NCBI RefSeq assembly: GCF_949152225.1
Contig: NZ_CASCJC010000001.1
Span: 620,001-684,000 of the forward strand
Source of the DNA: Ligilactobacillus sp900765635
GTDB taxonomy: Bacteria; Bacillota; Bacilli; Lactobacillales; Lactobacillaceae
DNA: 64,000 bases
Direction: 5' to 3'
Within the stretch, counting starts at the first letter, position 1. The number at the start of each line of letters is the position of its first letter. The position numbers and the translations under genes were made by a program. The notes under the pieces were generated by a model. It saw only the letters and a list, made by a program, of their open reading frames with translations, made no database searches and was not told the origin of the DNA. Positions 8,711-16,804 of the stretch are shown here, in pieces.

Positions 8711-9595
8711 ATGTCAGATTCATTTGAACTAGTAATAGTTACTGGTATGAGTGGTGCCGGTAAAACAGTCGCAATGCAAAGTTTTGAAGATTTAGGTTAT
8801 TTTTGTGTCGATAATATGCCACCAACGCTATTGCCTAAATTTTGGGAATTAGTTCAAAATTCGGATAAGATTCATAAAGTTGCGTTGGTTATTGATTTGC
8901 GTTCGCGCGCTTTTTATGATGAAATTATCGAAATGTTACGTGAATTGGAGGATGCTAACTTTATTGCAAGTCGTATCTTATTTTTAGATGCAGCAGATGA
9001 AGAACTAGTGGCACGCTATAAAGAAACCAGACGTGCGCATCCATTAGCGATGGATGGACGTTTGTTGGATGGAATCCATAAAGAGCGAGAATTATTAGCC
9101 GATATTAAGGCGCAAGCACAGATTGTGATCGATACGAGTAAGATTTCACCACGTCAATTACGTGAAAAGATTTTCCATAGTTTTGAACAAAAACAAACAG
9201 CTCCTTTTCATGTTGAAACGATGTCGTTTGGATTTAAATATGGTGTTCCAATTGATGCAGATATCGTAATGGATGTGCGTTTCTTGCCTAATCCATATTA
9301 TGTTAAGGAATTACGTGAGCAAACAGGTTTGGACAAGGGTGTCTATGATTATGTTATGAATTCCAAGGATACCGAGCAATTTTTCCAAGAATTTATTCAT
9401 CTTCTCCAATTTGTAATGCCTGGCTATGTTAAAGAAGGAAAATCAAATGTAGTGATTGCAATTGGATGTACTGGAGGGCAACATCGTTCTGTGGCCTTAG
9501 CTAAACGTATTGGAGATGCATTAGCTAAAGACTACCCAGTTCATATTTCACATCGAGATATGAATAAAAGAAAGGAAACGGTGAACCGCTCATGA
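8711..9595 (+). CDS. rapZ: RNase adapter / nucleotide-binding protein RapZ (YvcJ)
   Basis: P-loop protein of the RapZ/YvcJ family. In enteric bacteria it guides RNase E to the GlmZ small RNA; in Firmicutes it binds nucleotides and affects competence, with its target unknown. Walker A GMSGAGKT is at residues 12-19, and the conserved CTGGQHRSVALA lies in the C-terminal domain. I start it at ATG 8711 because GGGAGGG lies about 7 bases upstream and MSDSFELVIVTGMSG matches relatives; a GTG at 8693 sits upstream of that ribosome site. It overlaps yvcK by 4 bases. Confidence 0.93.
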   Translation: MSDSFELVIVTGMSGAGKTVAMQSFEDLGYFCVDNMPPTLLPKFWELVQNSDKIHKVALVIDLRSRAFYDEIIEMLRELEDANFIASRILFLDAADEELVARYKETRRAHPLAMDGRLLDGIHKERELLADIKAQAQIVIDTSKISPRQLREKIFHSFEQKQTAPFHVETMSFGFKYGVPIDADIVMDVRFLPNPYYVKELREQTGLDKGVYDYVMNSKDTEQFFQEFIHLLQFVMPGYVKEGKSNVVIAIGCTGGQHRSVALAKRIGDALAKDYPVHISHRDMNKRKETVNRS

Positions 9596-10608
9596 TGATG
9601 AAATCAAAGAGAAGTCGCTCAAAAATTGTTGTGATTGGTGGCGGAACCGGTTTATCTGTTATTTTAAAGGGATTACGTAAACGTAACGCTGATATAACTG
9701 CTATTGTAACAGTTGCAGATGATGGAGGTTCTTCAGGAATCATTCGGGATTATATTAACGTTGTTCCACCTGGTGATATTCGAAATGTTTTAGTAGCTTT
9801 GTCGGATATGCCAGAGATTTACAAGCAAATTTTCCAATATCGCTTTAATTCTAACGATCAATTTTTTTCTGGACATGCGATTGGAAATTTGATTATTGCA
9901 GCTTTGTCAGAAATGAATGAGCGTGGGATTTTTAATGCTGTTCAACAGTTAGCACAATTGATGCATGTTGATGGTCATGTATATCCGGTAGCTAATGTTC
10001 CATTGGTATTAAATGCCTTATTTAGTGATGGAACGCAAATTTCAGGTGAAGCAGAGATTACAGCGGCGCAAAAAACAATTAAAAAAGTTTGGGTAACAGC
10101 TAGTGATCAGCAAAAACCAGCTGCAATGCAAGAAGTTATCGACGCAATTATGCAAGCTGACCAAATTGTATTGGGACCAGGGAGTTTGTTTACAAGCATC
10201 TTGCCTAATTTAATGATTGAAAATGTAGGTCAAGCAGTTTTAAAGACTAAAGCAGAAATTGTTTATATTTGCAATATTATGACACAAAAAGGTGAAACAG
10301 AGCGTTTTAGCGATGCAGAGCATGTACGTGTTTTAAATGAGCACATGGGTGTTAATTTTATCGACACTGTTTTAGTCAATACAGAACCAGTACCTGATGA
10401 TTATATGGATCGTCAAAAATATGATGAATACTTGTATCAGGTAAAACATGATTTTACCGGATTGCGTGATCAAGGCTGCCGTGTAATTTCGGATAATTTT
10501 TTATTATTGCATGATCAAGGTGTCTTTCATAATGGTGATCAAGTTGTCGATGAATTGATGAGATTGTTAGGACGCCCAAATTCATGGCTATGTGAATATA
10601 ACAATTAG
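9592..10608 (+). CDS. yvcK: Gluconeogenesis factor YvcK (CofD-like)
   Basis: CofD-like protein that binds UDP-sugars and is needed in Bacillus for growth on gluconeogenic carbon and for correct placement of penicillin-binding protein 1. The N-terminal GGGTGLSVILKGLR loop is intact, and GPGSLFTSILPN, a hallmark of the family, is near residue 195. The 338 residues are usual. The start overlaps the rapZ stop as ATGA, so translation is probably coupled. The first of three consecutive ATG codons is taken as start, without certainty. Confidence 0.93.
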   Translation: MMMKSKRSRSKIVVIGGGTGLSVILKGLRKRNADITAIVTVADDGGSSGIIRDYINVVPPGDIRNVLVALSDMPEIYKQIFQYRFNSNDQFFSGHAIGNLIIAALSEMNERGIFNAVQQLAQLMHVDGHVYPVANVPLVLNALFSDGTQISGEAEITAAQKTIKKVWVTASDQQKPAAMQEVIDAIMQADQIVLGPGSLFTSILPNLMIENVGQAVLKTKAEIVYICNIMTQKGETERFSDAEHVRVLNEHMGVNFIDTVLVNTEPVPDDYMDRQKYDEYLYQVKHDFTGLRDQGCRVISDNFLLLHDQGVFHNGDQVVDELMRLLGRPNSWLCEYNN

Positions 10609-10619
10609 GAGGGAAAGCT

Positions 10620-11546
10620 TTGTCGTATGCCAGTGAGGTAAAAAAAGAGCTAACAATGCTTGAAGTTCATTTTGGAAATGCTAAGGCAGAATTGATGGCT
10701 TTAATTCGGATGAATGGTTCATTAAGTATTGTTAATCATCAGTTTGTTTTGAGTGTGCAAACAGAAAATCCAGCAACTGCGCGGCGAATCTATACATTAC
10801 TCAAGCAATTTTATGATATTGAAAGTGAACTTTTAGTACGGCGTAAGATGAAGCTTAAAAAGAATAATCTTTATATTGTACGCCTAAAGAGTGGTAGTGA
10901 TTATGTTTTAAAGGATTTAGATATTTTGGATAGTTTTCAAATTAAAGAAACAGTTCCTTTAGCTTTTTTAGATGATGATGCTAAAGTGCGTTCTTATTTG
11001 CGTGGAGCATTTTTAGCGACTGGATCTGTCAATAATCCAGAAACGAGTCGGTATCATTTAGAAATTTATTCGTTATATGAAGATCATAATAATACGATTT
11101 GTGAAATGATGAATCGTTACGGTTTAAATGCCAGAAAAACGGAGCGCCGCAGTGGATATATTACGTATTTAAAAGAAGCTGAAAAAATTGCAGATTTCTT
11201 ATCGCTGATAGGTGCTACTAATTCGATGTTACGCTTTGAAGATATTCGGATTGTGCGTGACATGCGTAACTCGGTTAATCGAATTGTTAACTGTGAAACA
11301 GCCAATATGAATAAGGTGGCAGATGCAGCTAATAAACAAATTGAAAATATTCAATTTATTGAGCAAACGGTTGGATTGAGTTCATTGCCACAAAAACTTC
11401 AAGATGTAGCCCGTGCACGGCTAGCTCATCCAGAGATAAGTTTGAAAGAATTAGGTGAAGTTGTAGCTGACGGTCCAATTTCAAAGTCAGGGATAAATCA
11501 TCGGTTACGTAAACTAAATGAATTTGCCGAACAATTAAGACAATAA
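10620..11546 (+). CDS. whiA: DNA-binding protein WhiA
   Basis: WhiA-family protein: an N-terminal LAGLIDADG-homing-endonuclease-like domain without nuclease activity and a C-terminal helix-turn-helix (around SKSGINHRLRKLNE). In Bacillus it influences chromosome segregation and cell division; in Streptomyces it controls sporulation septation. It starts with TTG, preceded by AGGAGGG 8 bases upstream, and lies 11 bases after yvcK in the conserved rapZ-yvcK-whiA operon. Length (308) is normal. Confidence 0.95.
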   Translation: MSYASEVKKELTMLEVHFGNAKAELMALIRMNGSLSIVNHQFVLSVQTENPATARRIYTLLKQFYDIESELLVRRKMKLKKNNLYIVRLKSGSDYVLKDLDILDSFQIKETVPLAFLDDDAKVRSYLRGAFLATGSVNNPETSRYHLEIYSLYEDHNNTICEMMNRYGLNARKTERRSGYITYLKEAEKIADFLSLIGATNSMLRFEDIRIVRDMRNSVNRIVNCETANMNKVADAANKQIENIQFIEQTVGLSSLPQKLQDVARARLAHPEISLKELGEVVADGPISKSGINHRLRKLNEFAEQLRQ

Positions 11547-11562
11547 AAAAGTTTCTCCCTAC
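11545..11562. terminator. Left arm of a terminator split by an insertion sequence
   Basis: AAAAAAGTTTCTCCCTAC directly follows the whiA stop. Its partner, GTAGGAAGGAACTTTTTT, is at 13358-13375, on the far side of the IS element. Without the element, the two arms and a short loop would form a bidirectional terminator between the convergent whiA and clpP genes. Confidence 0.8.
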
Positions 11563-11622
11563 TTGATCTGTTCCCTGTCAAGTGGACACACTAAATAAGT
11601 AAAATTTATTACCCAATTGGCA

Positions 11623-12522
11623 TCATGCTGATTGGGTTTTGTTTTTGAGTGACTCCTTATATTTTGCGATTCTTGGGTTAAATGCGATTGGATAATGTTT
11701 TGGTTTTTCGTTATTGATAGCTTCTATTCTTACTTCCATTGGTATTTTTGAATCGAATCTCGTTTGATAACGTTGATGATTATAGAAATCAATGTATTTG
11801 CTAATTGCTTTCACCAAACTCTCTTTATTACGGATATCATACATCTTATACATTTCTGTTTTGATGATTCCCCACAGACCTTCTGTTGGACCATTATCCA
11901 AACAACACGTTACTCTAGACATGGACTGCGTCATGCCTTGTTCCTTCAGTTTGCGCCGGAATTCCGAGCTTGTGTATTGAAAGCCTCGGTCTGAATGAAA
12001 CAGTGGGTGAGTATCTGGATTTAGCTTAATTACTTGATTGAAGATGTCTAACACAAGTGTATTATCATTTCGATTACTAATAGACCATGCGATAATAGAA
12101 CGATCATACAGATCGAAAAATGCACTAAGATATAGTTTTTCTTGCGAATGTGGGACTTTTAACTCCGTTACATCGGTTGTCCATTTTTCATTTGGTCCAG
12201 ATGCTTCAAATTCTCGGTGAAGTATATTTTCAGCTTTTTGATTCAGCTTGTTTGAAACCGTACAGCAGGTTCTTTTTTCTCTGATTGCAGAATGAATCCC
12301 AAGAATCCCCATTATTCTACGAATACGTTTCGTATTATAGTGCTTATTATATTTACGATTGATGAAGATACACATTTTGCGATAACCTAAAATCCCACCG
12401 TATTTCTGATGATATTCCATGATGATTCCTGCTAGTTTCATATCTTCTTGTTCATTGGCTGTAATAGAGCGATTCAGCCATTTATAATAGGCAGAACGTT
12501 TAACACCTAATTGTTTGCACAT
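11623..12522 (-). CDS. IS3-family transposase OrfB (DDE integrase domain)
   Basis: Catalytic half of the IS150-group transposase. It contains the HTH_21-like region (GYRKMCIFINRKYNKHYNTKR) and the rve core: DVTELK (first Asp), HSDRGFQYTS (second Asp) and the region around NGPTEGLWGIIKTEM (Glu). The annotated ATG at 12522 lacks a ribosome site, and the frame is open upstream to near the end of orfA, so the natural product is expected to be an OrfAB fusion made by frameshifting. It lies in the +1 frame relative to orfA, whereas -1 is normal for this family. Confidence 0.88.
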   Translation of the reverse strand: MCKQLGVKRSAYYKWLNRSITANEQEDMKLAGIIMEYHQKYGGILGYRKMCIFINRKYNKHYNTKRIRRIMGILGIHSAIREKRTCCTVSNKLNQKAENILHREFEASGPNEKWTTDVTELKVPHSQEKLYLSAFFDLYDRSIIAWSISNRNDNTLVLDIFNQVIKLNPDTHPLFHSDRGFQYTSSEFRRKLKEQGMTQSMSRVTCCLDNGPTEGLWGIIKTEMYKMYDIRNKESLVKAISKYIDFYNHQRYQTRFDSKIPMEVRIEAINNEKPKHYPIAFNPRIAKYKESLKNKTQSA

Positions 12523-12547
12523 CCAGTTGATACTATATTTCTTTGCT

Positions 12548-13276
12548 TCATGAAGTTCTTTGATAGCTAAGTATTTTGCTTCGTTTTTCGTTTTGGAGAA
12601 TACCGCCTTCTTTCGATTTCCTGAATTTTTTTAAGAGCTCATTTTCCATTTCCTTAAGCTGACGCTCAAGAAGTTTTACCTTACGTTGCAGTTTCTCTGT
12701 TTCACTTAGCTGTTTTTCAGTCTTGTGCTGTCCGCGACGATCAATAAGACCTTTCTCTCCAGCTGATAGATATTTTCTAACCCATTGATATATCTGCGTA
12801 TATGAAACATCAAATAGTTCAGCTGTCTCCTTATAATTCTTGTTGTGTTCCAAACAGTAATTTACGATTTTAATGCGTTCTTCTTTTGCTGTCTTTCTGC
12901 TGCGATCTTTCATATAAACCTTCAGCTTAGAATCGTAATCCTTAAGTTCTTCAAAGTTATTATACTTCTTAATCCAGCTTCTGACAGTACTGTATGAAAG
13001 AATTTTATATTTGATGGCAATATCTACGAAAGAACATTCTCCTACAAAATATGCTTGAACTACCTGTTGTTTGAATTTTTTAGTATATTTTGCATTATGT
13101 GTTTTATGGTTGAAACATGTAGGATCAAATGACTGATACATCTTTATCCATGTACTTATTGTCTTCCTATCGATATTAAAATCATTGACAAGCTCTCTTA
13201 CACTTTTCTCTCTGTTTAAATATTGTTCACAAATATATACTTTTTCTTTTGTTGATAACTTTGGCTTTCTTCCCAT
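12548..13276 (-). CDS. IS3-family transposase OrfA (helix-turn-helix)
   Basis: DNA-binding half of the IS150-group transposase: repeated helix-turn-helix modules and a C-terminal leucine-zipper-like coiled coil (KLQRKVKLLERQLKEMENEL). I start it at ATG 13276 (MGRKPKLSTKEK), which has GGAGGTGGG upstream; the longer reading from 13303 runs through that ribosome site. A slippery A-AAA-AAA (T7 on the plus strand at 12626-12632) lies near the 3' end, as expected for programmed -1 frameshifting. Confidence 0.88.
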   Translation of the reverse strand: MGRKPKLSTKEKVYICEQYLNREKSVRELVNDFNIDRKTISTWIKMYQSFDPTCFNHKTHNAKYTKKFKQQVVQAYFVGECSFVDIAIKYKILSYSTVRSWIKKYNNFEELKDYDSKLKVYMKDRSRKTAKEERIKIVNYCLEHNKNYKETAELFDVSYTQIYQWVRKYLSAGEKGLIDRRGQHKTEKQLSETEKLQRKVKLLERQLKEMENELLKKFRKSKEGGILQNEKRSKILSYQRTS

Positions 13277-13355
13277 AGAAAAATCCCACCTCCATAGATA
13301 CACGTTTGTTTATTTCGTGTGTCTACTTTAGTGGGATCATATCAACTCATAAGAT

Positions 13356-13376
13356 GTGTAGGAAGGAACTTTTTTA
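13356..13376. terminator. Right arm of the IS-split whiA/clpP terminator
   Basis: GTGTAGGAAGGAACTTTTTT pairs with AAAAAAGTTTCTCCCTAC at 11545-11562 (two mismatches) and, after removal of the IS and one target copy, the stem extends to CTACAC/GTGTAG with a 9-base loop. It now lies just past the 3' end of clpP, still followed by T on the plus strand and preceded by no clear independent hairpin. Confidence 0.75.
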
Positions 13377-13970
13377 TTATTTAATTTTTTTCTTATTAGT
13401 CATGATACTATCAATCAAACCATAGGCAACAGCTTCATCTGCTGTCATGAAGTTATCGCGTTCGGTATCTTTATCGATTGTTTCGATTGATTGACCAGAG
13501 CAATCGGATAAGATTTGATTGATTAACTTGCGTGTTTTTAAGATATGTTCTGCCGCAATTTGAATTTCAGTCGATTGACCTTGAACACCACCAAGAGGTT
13601 GGTGAATCATGATTTCAGAGTGTGGTAAAGCAAAACGTTTACCTTTAGCACCAGCTGTTGAAAGAACAGAAGCCATTGATGCTGCCATACCCATAACGAT
13701 TGTTTGAACATCTGCATTAACAAAGTTCATTGTATCTAGAATTGCTAAACCTGCAGAAACTGAACCGCCTGGAGAGTTGATGTACATGTAGATATCTTTT
13801 TCAGAATCTTGTGCATCTAAAAAGAGCAATTGAGCGATAATAGCATTTGCCATGTCATCGTTGATTTCACCAGATACCATAATGATACGATCTTTTAATA
13901 AACGTGAGTAAATATCATAAGCACGTTCACCTTGTGATGATTGTTCGATAACTGTTGGGACTAAATTCAT
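13377..13970 (-). CDS. clpP: ATP-dependent Clp protease proteolytic subunit
   Basis: Serine peptidase that forms the tetradecameric chamber used by ClpX, ClpC and ClpE for protein turnover. Numbered from MNLVPTVIEQ, the triad is Ser98 (GMAAS), His123 (HQPLGG) and Asp172, the canonical positions; 197 residues is standard. The ATG at 13970 is preceded by GGAGGT, so the longer reading from 14018 is rejected. A CtsR box lies in the promoter. The 3' end abuts the terminator arm separated by the IS element. Confidence 0.98.
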   Translation of the reverse strand: MNLVPTVIEQSSQGERAYDIYSRLLKDRIIMVSGEINDDMANAIIAQLLFLDAQDSEKDIYMYINSPGGSVSAGLAILDTMNFVNADVQTIVMGMAASMASVLSTAGAKGKRFALPHSEIMIHQPLGGVQGQSTEIQIAAEHILKTRKLINQILSDCSGQSIETIDKDTERDNFMTADEAVAYGLIDSIMTNKKKIK

Positions 13971-14040
13971 AATAAAGTTACCTCCAATAAATATAATCGG
14001 GAATATTTGAATATTCACTGTATTGTTAGTTTAACTCATA

Positions 14041-14057
14041 GGTCAAAAAAGGTCAAA
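14041..14057 (-). promoter_or_regulatory. CtsR operator of clpP
   Basis: GGTCAAAAAAGGTCAAA is a perfect match to the CtsR heptad repeat (A/GGTCAAA-N3-A/GGTCAAA). On the minus strand the TTGACC half (rc of 14041-14046) doubles as the -35 element, with AATACA-like -10 sequence about 16-17 bases downstream toward clpP. Repression by CtsR and release at heat shock is established for clpP in Firmicutes. Confidence 0.93.
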
Positions 14058-14162
14058 CGATTTACAAGCTCAAATAAAATTAACTATCTAAATATCAAGT
14101 GATGATGTAAAATGAAGAAGAAAGATTTTAAACGCTTACTTAAATGGATTGGAGAAAAAATA

Positions 14163-14819
14163 ATGACTATCAATGTTTATTTAGTTAGACATGGACAAAC
14201 AATGTTTAATGTTTTTAACAGAATGCAAGGCTGGGCCGATTCACCTTTGACAACTAAGGGAAAAGAAGACGCCAAAAAGGCTGGTAAAGTTTTAGAAGAT
14301 ATTCATTTCGATGGTGCGTATAGTTCGGATACGATGCGTGCATATCAAACTTGTCAAAGTATTTTAGACTTTAATCAAGCGTCTGGTGTCAAAGTTCCCC
14401 AAGCTAGCAGTTATTTTAGGGAACAAAATTATGGCTTTTTTGAAGGATATGATGTTGTTCAAACTTGGCGAATGGTTGGCTATGCGAAAGGATTAACGAC
14501 GTTTAAAGAGCTTAGTGCTACATATTCTTTGGATGAAATAAAGGATTTGATGTTTCAAGCAGATCCATTTAAAGTCTGTGAAGATTGTCAAAATTATTGG
14601 CAACGAATAGACGCTGGCTGGGATTTAATTCGCCAAAATCATTATGAAGGCCAAAATATTTTAGTCGTCGCTCATTCAAATTCAATTGCCAGTTTGGTAC
14701 AAAAATATGCACCAGAATATAAACCAGCACAAAACTATCCTTCAAATGGAGCGATAACACAATTGCAAGTCACCCCCGAAACAATCATAGTTACTAAGTA
14801 TAATCAGTTAAGTATATAG
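14163..14819 (+). CDS. Histidine phosphatase family protein (phosphoglycerate-mutase-like)
   Basis: Histidine phosphatase of the broad phosphoglycerate mutase superfamily. The N-terminal catalytic RHGQT motif and a later VVAHSNSIASLV, containing the second catalytic histidine, are visible. The substrate cannot be read from sequence; such lactobacillus proteins are often named GpmB but are unlikely to be the glycolytic mutase. I place the start at ATG 14163 (MTINVYLVRHG), which has GGAG 10 bases upstream; an ATG at 14112 has no ribosome site. It is transcribed away from clpP. A similar gene is at 59453. Confidence 0.8.
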   Translation: MTINVYLVRHGQTMFNVFNRMQGWADSPLTTKGKEDAKKAGKVLEDIHFDGAYSSDTMRAYQTCQSILDFNQASGVKVPQASSYFREQNYGFFEGYDVVQTWRMVGYAKGLTTFKELSATYSLDEIKDLMFQADPFKVCEDCQNYWQRIDAGWDLIRQNHYEGQNILVVAHSNSIASLVQKYAPEYKPAQNYPSNGAITQLQVTPETIIVTKYNQLSI

Positions 14820-14983
14820 ATCAAAGCGGGATTGACTTGCTTTTTTATATACAAAAAAAGAATAGCAATGGGCCATTCTTTACAAGTTATATTTATTATG
14901 TTGATTTTTTTAGTAGTTTCTAATGATTTTTTTAAGCCAGAAACCTTGATTTTGAAATATCTATAGCTTACGATAAATTTGAA

Positions 14984-15055
14984 TGCGCCAACAGGGAGTC
15001 GAACCCTGATTTCAAGAACCGGAATCTTGCGTGCGATCCATTACACTATCGGCGC
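14984..15055 (-). tRNA. tRNA-Arg (anticodon CCG)
   Basis: On the minus strand a full cloverleaf folds: acceptor GCGCCGA/TTGGCGC, anticodon stem CAAGA/TCTTG with loop TTCCGGT giving CCG, T arm with TTCGACT, discriminator A, and no encoded CCA. It decodes CGG. A promoter TTGTTT-N17-TATCAT (minus strand, plus-strand bases 15090-15095 and 15067-15072) lies just upstream. It is a solitary gene between the histidine phosphatase and rpoN. Confidence 0.93.
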
Positions 15056-15066
15056 GTATGTCTAAC

Positions 15067-15095
15067 ATGATACAATATTTTATAGATAAAAACAA
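15067..15095 (-). promoter_or_regulatory. Promoter of tRNA-Arg
   Basis: Minus-strand TTGTTT and TATCAT separated by 17 bases; the -10 ends 11 bases before the mature tRNA 5' end. Confidence 0.55.
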
Positions 15096-15123
15096 GTAGT
15101 TGAAAGTAAAAAAGTGAGGTGAG

Positions 15124-16443
15124 ATGATGGGACTAAACCAAGGATTTGAACAACAGCAACAGCAAAAACAATTACAAAAATTAGCGTTGACACAACAGAT
15201 GCGTCAATCTATTCAAATGTTAAAGTACAATGCTGAAGATTTGCAAAAATTTTTGATTCAAAAGGAATTAGAAAATCCCTTCATCATTGTAAAAAAACAA
15301 AAAATTACCACGGAATTTACGGTTCAAGAGCAAAAAGATGACTGGACACAATACGCTACTAAGGGCAAGCAACCCTCGTTATTTGAATATTTATTAGAAC
15401 AAGTTCATTTAACGATGCGCGCAACACCGTTGAGAAGTTGGTTATTGTTTTTGATAGCACGGTTGGATTCTAATGGGTATTTAAAAGCAAATTTGGAGCA
15501 GATAAAAGAAAGATATGAAGTTTCAGAAACGATGTTATTGGATGCTTTGACCTTATTGCAGCAATTAGATCCTCCAGGAGTAGGTGCTAGAAATCTGCAA
15601 GAATGCTTGATGCTGCAAGCTGATTTAGATTATAATGCGCCTGATTATACTTATGAAATATTGCGTGATGATTTTGATGATTTCATAGAAAAAAACTGGA
15701 GTAAAATTGCTAAAAAATATCAAATAGCTTTACCAGAAGTTCAAAAAATCTTTGATTATGTGAGGACTTTAAGTCCAGTTCCAGGTGCAGCATATAATCA
15801 AGATGAAATTGGCTATATTTATCCAGACATAATAATAAACGTTGATCAAAAAAACAATATACATTTTGAGTTAACAAAAGAAGCGCAACCAGAAATAAGT
15901 TTTCGTCAAGAGTATTACGACAGTTTGACTGGAGTATTTGATGAACAAGTAATGCAGTATTTAAAAGAAAAGAAAAAAGAATATCAACAACTTTCCAAAG
16001 ATTTATTGCAACGTTCTTCGACATTAAAACGAGTTACAGAGCAAATCATTATACATCAAAGCGAATTTTTCATAAATTCCAAGCATCCATTAAAACCTTT
16101 TTTATTACGAGATGTTGCTCAATCTTTGCAATTACATGAATCAACGATTAGTCGTGCGGTTAATGGTAAATATCTTAAGACTTCATTTGGAACGTTTGAG
16201 TTGAAACACTTTTTTAGTCAAGCTGTAAATCATCATGGTATAGGTGAAGATGTGACAGCAAGTGCGATTCAGACTAGGATTTTAGCCTTGATCGCTGATG
16301 AAAATAAACAAAAGCCGTTATCGGATCAAAAAATAGTTGAACTTTTAGCGCAAGAGGGACTTAATTTGTCCCGCAGGACTGTTGCAAAGTATCGGGACGT
16401 ATTAGGAATACCATCTTCTAGCAAACGAAAGAGATTCGAATAA
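15124..16443 (+). CDS. rpoN: RNA polymerase sigma-54 factor
   Basis: Alternative sigma factor that needs an AAA+ activator to open promoters. Region I is glutamine-rich and hydrophobic (residues about 1-50), followed by the core-binding domain, a helix-turn-helix (STISRAVNGKY) and the RpoN box SRRTVAKYRDVLG near the C-terminus; 439 residues is normal. GAGGTGAG precedes the ATG. In lactobacilli that keep it, sigma-54 mainly drives mannose-type PTS operons with a LevR/ManR activator. No activator or PTS gene is in the window. Its place before cggR-gap is conserved in the family. Confidence 0.96.
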   Translation: MMGLNQGFEQQQQQKQLQKLALTQQMRQSIQMLKYNAEDLQKFLIQKELENPFIIVKKQKITTEFTVQEQKDDWTQYATKGKQPSLFEYLLEQVHLTMRATPLRSWLLFLIARLDSNGYLKANLEQIKERYEVSETMLLDALTLLQQLDPPGVGARNLQECLMLQADLDYNAPDYTYEILRDDFDDFIEKNWSKIAKKYQIALPEVQKIFDYVRTLSPVPGAAYNQDEIGYIYPDIIINVDQKNNIHFELTKEAQPEISFRQEYYDSLTGVFDEQVMQYLKEKKKEYQQLSKDLLQRSSTLKRVTEQIIIHQSEFFINSKHPLKPFLLRDVAQSLQLHESTISRAVNGKYLKTSFGTFELKHFFSQAVNHHGIGEDVTASAIQTRILALIADENKQKPLSDQKIVELLAQEGLNLSRRTVAKYRDVLGIPSSSKRKRFE

Positions 16444-16646
16444 GATTTAACAAATTAGATAGGACGTTTTTTGAAATGTGTATCGTTCTATAATTAAACG
16501 CTTTCTTTATTGTATCAACTGCAAATTGCTAAGTGTTTGATGGCTTTGGTTATAGTTGAGTAAAATATTATTCGGGAAATTTTGTTAATTATCGAAATTA
16601 ATACAAAATATTCAGAATGGATTTTAAAAGTTTAGGTCAGATATAC
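16444..16646. other. Spacer between rpoN and the cggR promoter
   Basis: No gene is visible. AGGACG (16461-16466) and CGTTCT could pair downstream of rpoN, and an imperfect inverted repeat lies at about 16575-16612 (ATTTTGTtAATT and AATTaATACAAAAT). Neither is followed by a U-tract, so no convincing terminator for rpoN was found. Confidence 0.5.
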
Positions 16647-16675
16647 TTGCAATGTCGCGGTATTGTTGCTATAAT
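16647..16675 (+). promoter_or_regulatory. Promoter of the cggR-gap operon
   Basis: TTGCAA (16647-16652) and TATAAT (16670-16675) are separated by exactly 17 bases. The operator at 16747-16782 lies downstream, as in Bacillus. Confidence 0.8.
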
Positions 16676-16746
16676 TTTCTTTGTAAATGAGGTATGAGAA
16701 CAGTTTTTAATTGAAGTTGTTGTTATACTTTTTTCTTTAACTAAGC

Positions 16747-16782
16747 TGGGTCGCTAATTGACACTGTTGGACTTGACGTGTC
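16747..16782 (+). promoter_or_regulatory. Tandem CggR operator
   Basis: The sequence reads TGGGTC-N6-TGAC-N4-TTGGAC-N6-TGTC. This matches the spacing of the Bacillus subtilis CggR operator (CGGGAC-N6-TGTC-N4-CGGGAC-N6-TGTC) with a few base changes. It lies between the promoter and the cggR ribosome site, and its position over the GTG at 16778 argues against that codon as the start. CggR releases this type of operator when fructose-1,6-bisphosphate accumulates. Confidence 0.78.
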
Positions 16783-16804
16783 CCGCAAGAAAGGTGACAG
16801 TCGG

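Larger units (their letters stand above)
11564..13344 (-). mobile_element. IS3-family insertion sequence (IS150 group), 1781 bp
   Basis: The ends are TGATCTGTTCCC and, inverted, TGATATGATCCC; similarity of the two ends continues for about 40 bases (shared AAGT-GACACAC-AAATAA). A 3-bp duplication, ACT, flanks it (11561-11563 and 13345-13347). It carries orfA and orfB on the minus strand, with two helix-turn-helix units in OrfA and an integrase-type DDE domain in OrfB. It is inserted in the loop of the whiA/clpP terminator. The relative frame of orfA and orfB is odd (see findings), so activity is doubtful. Confidence 0.93.
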
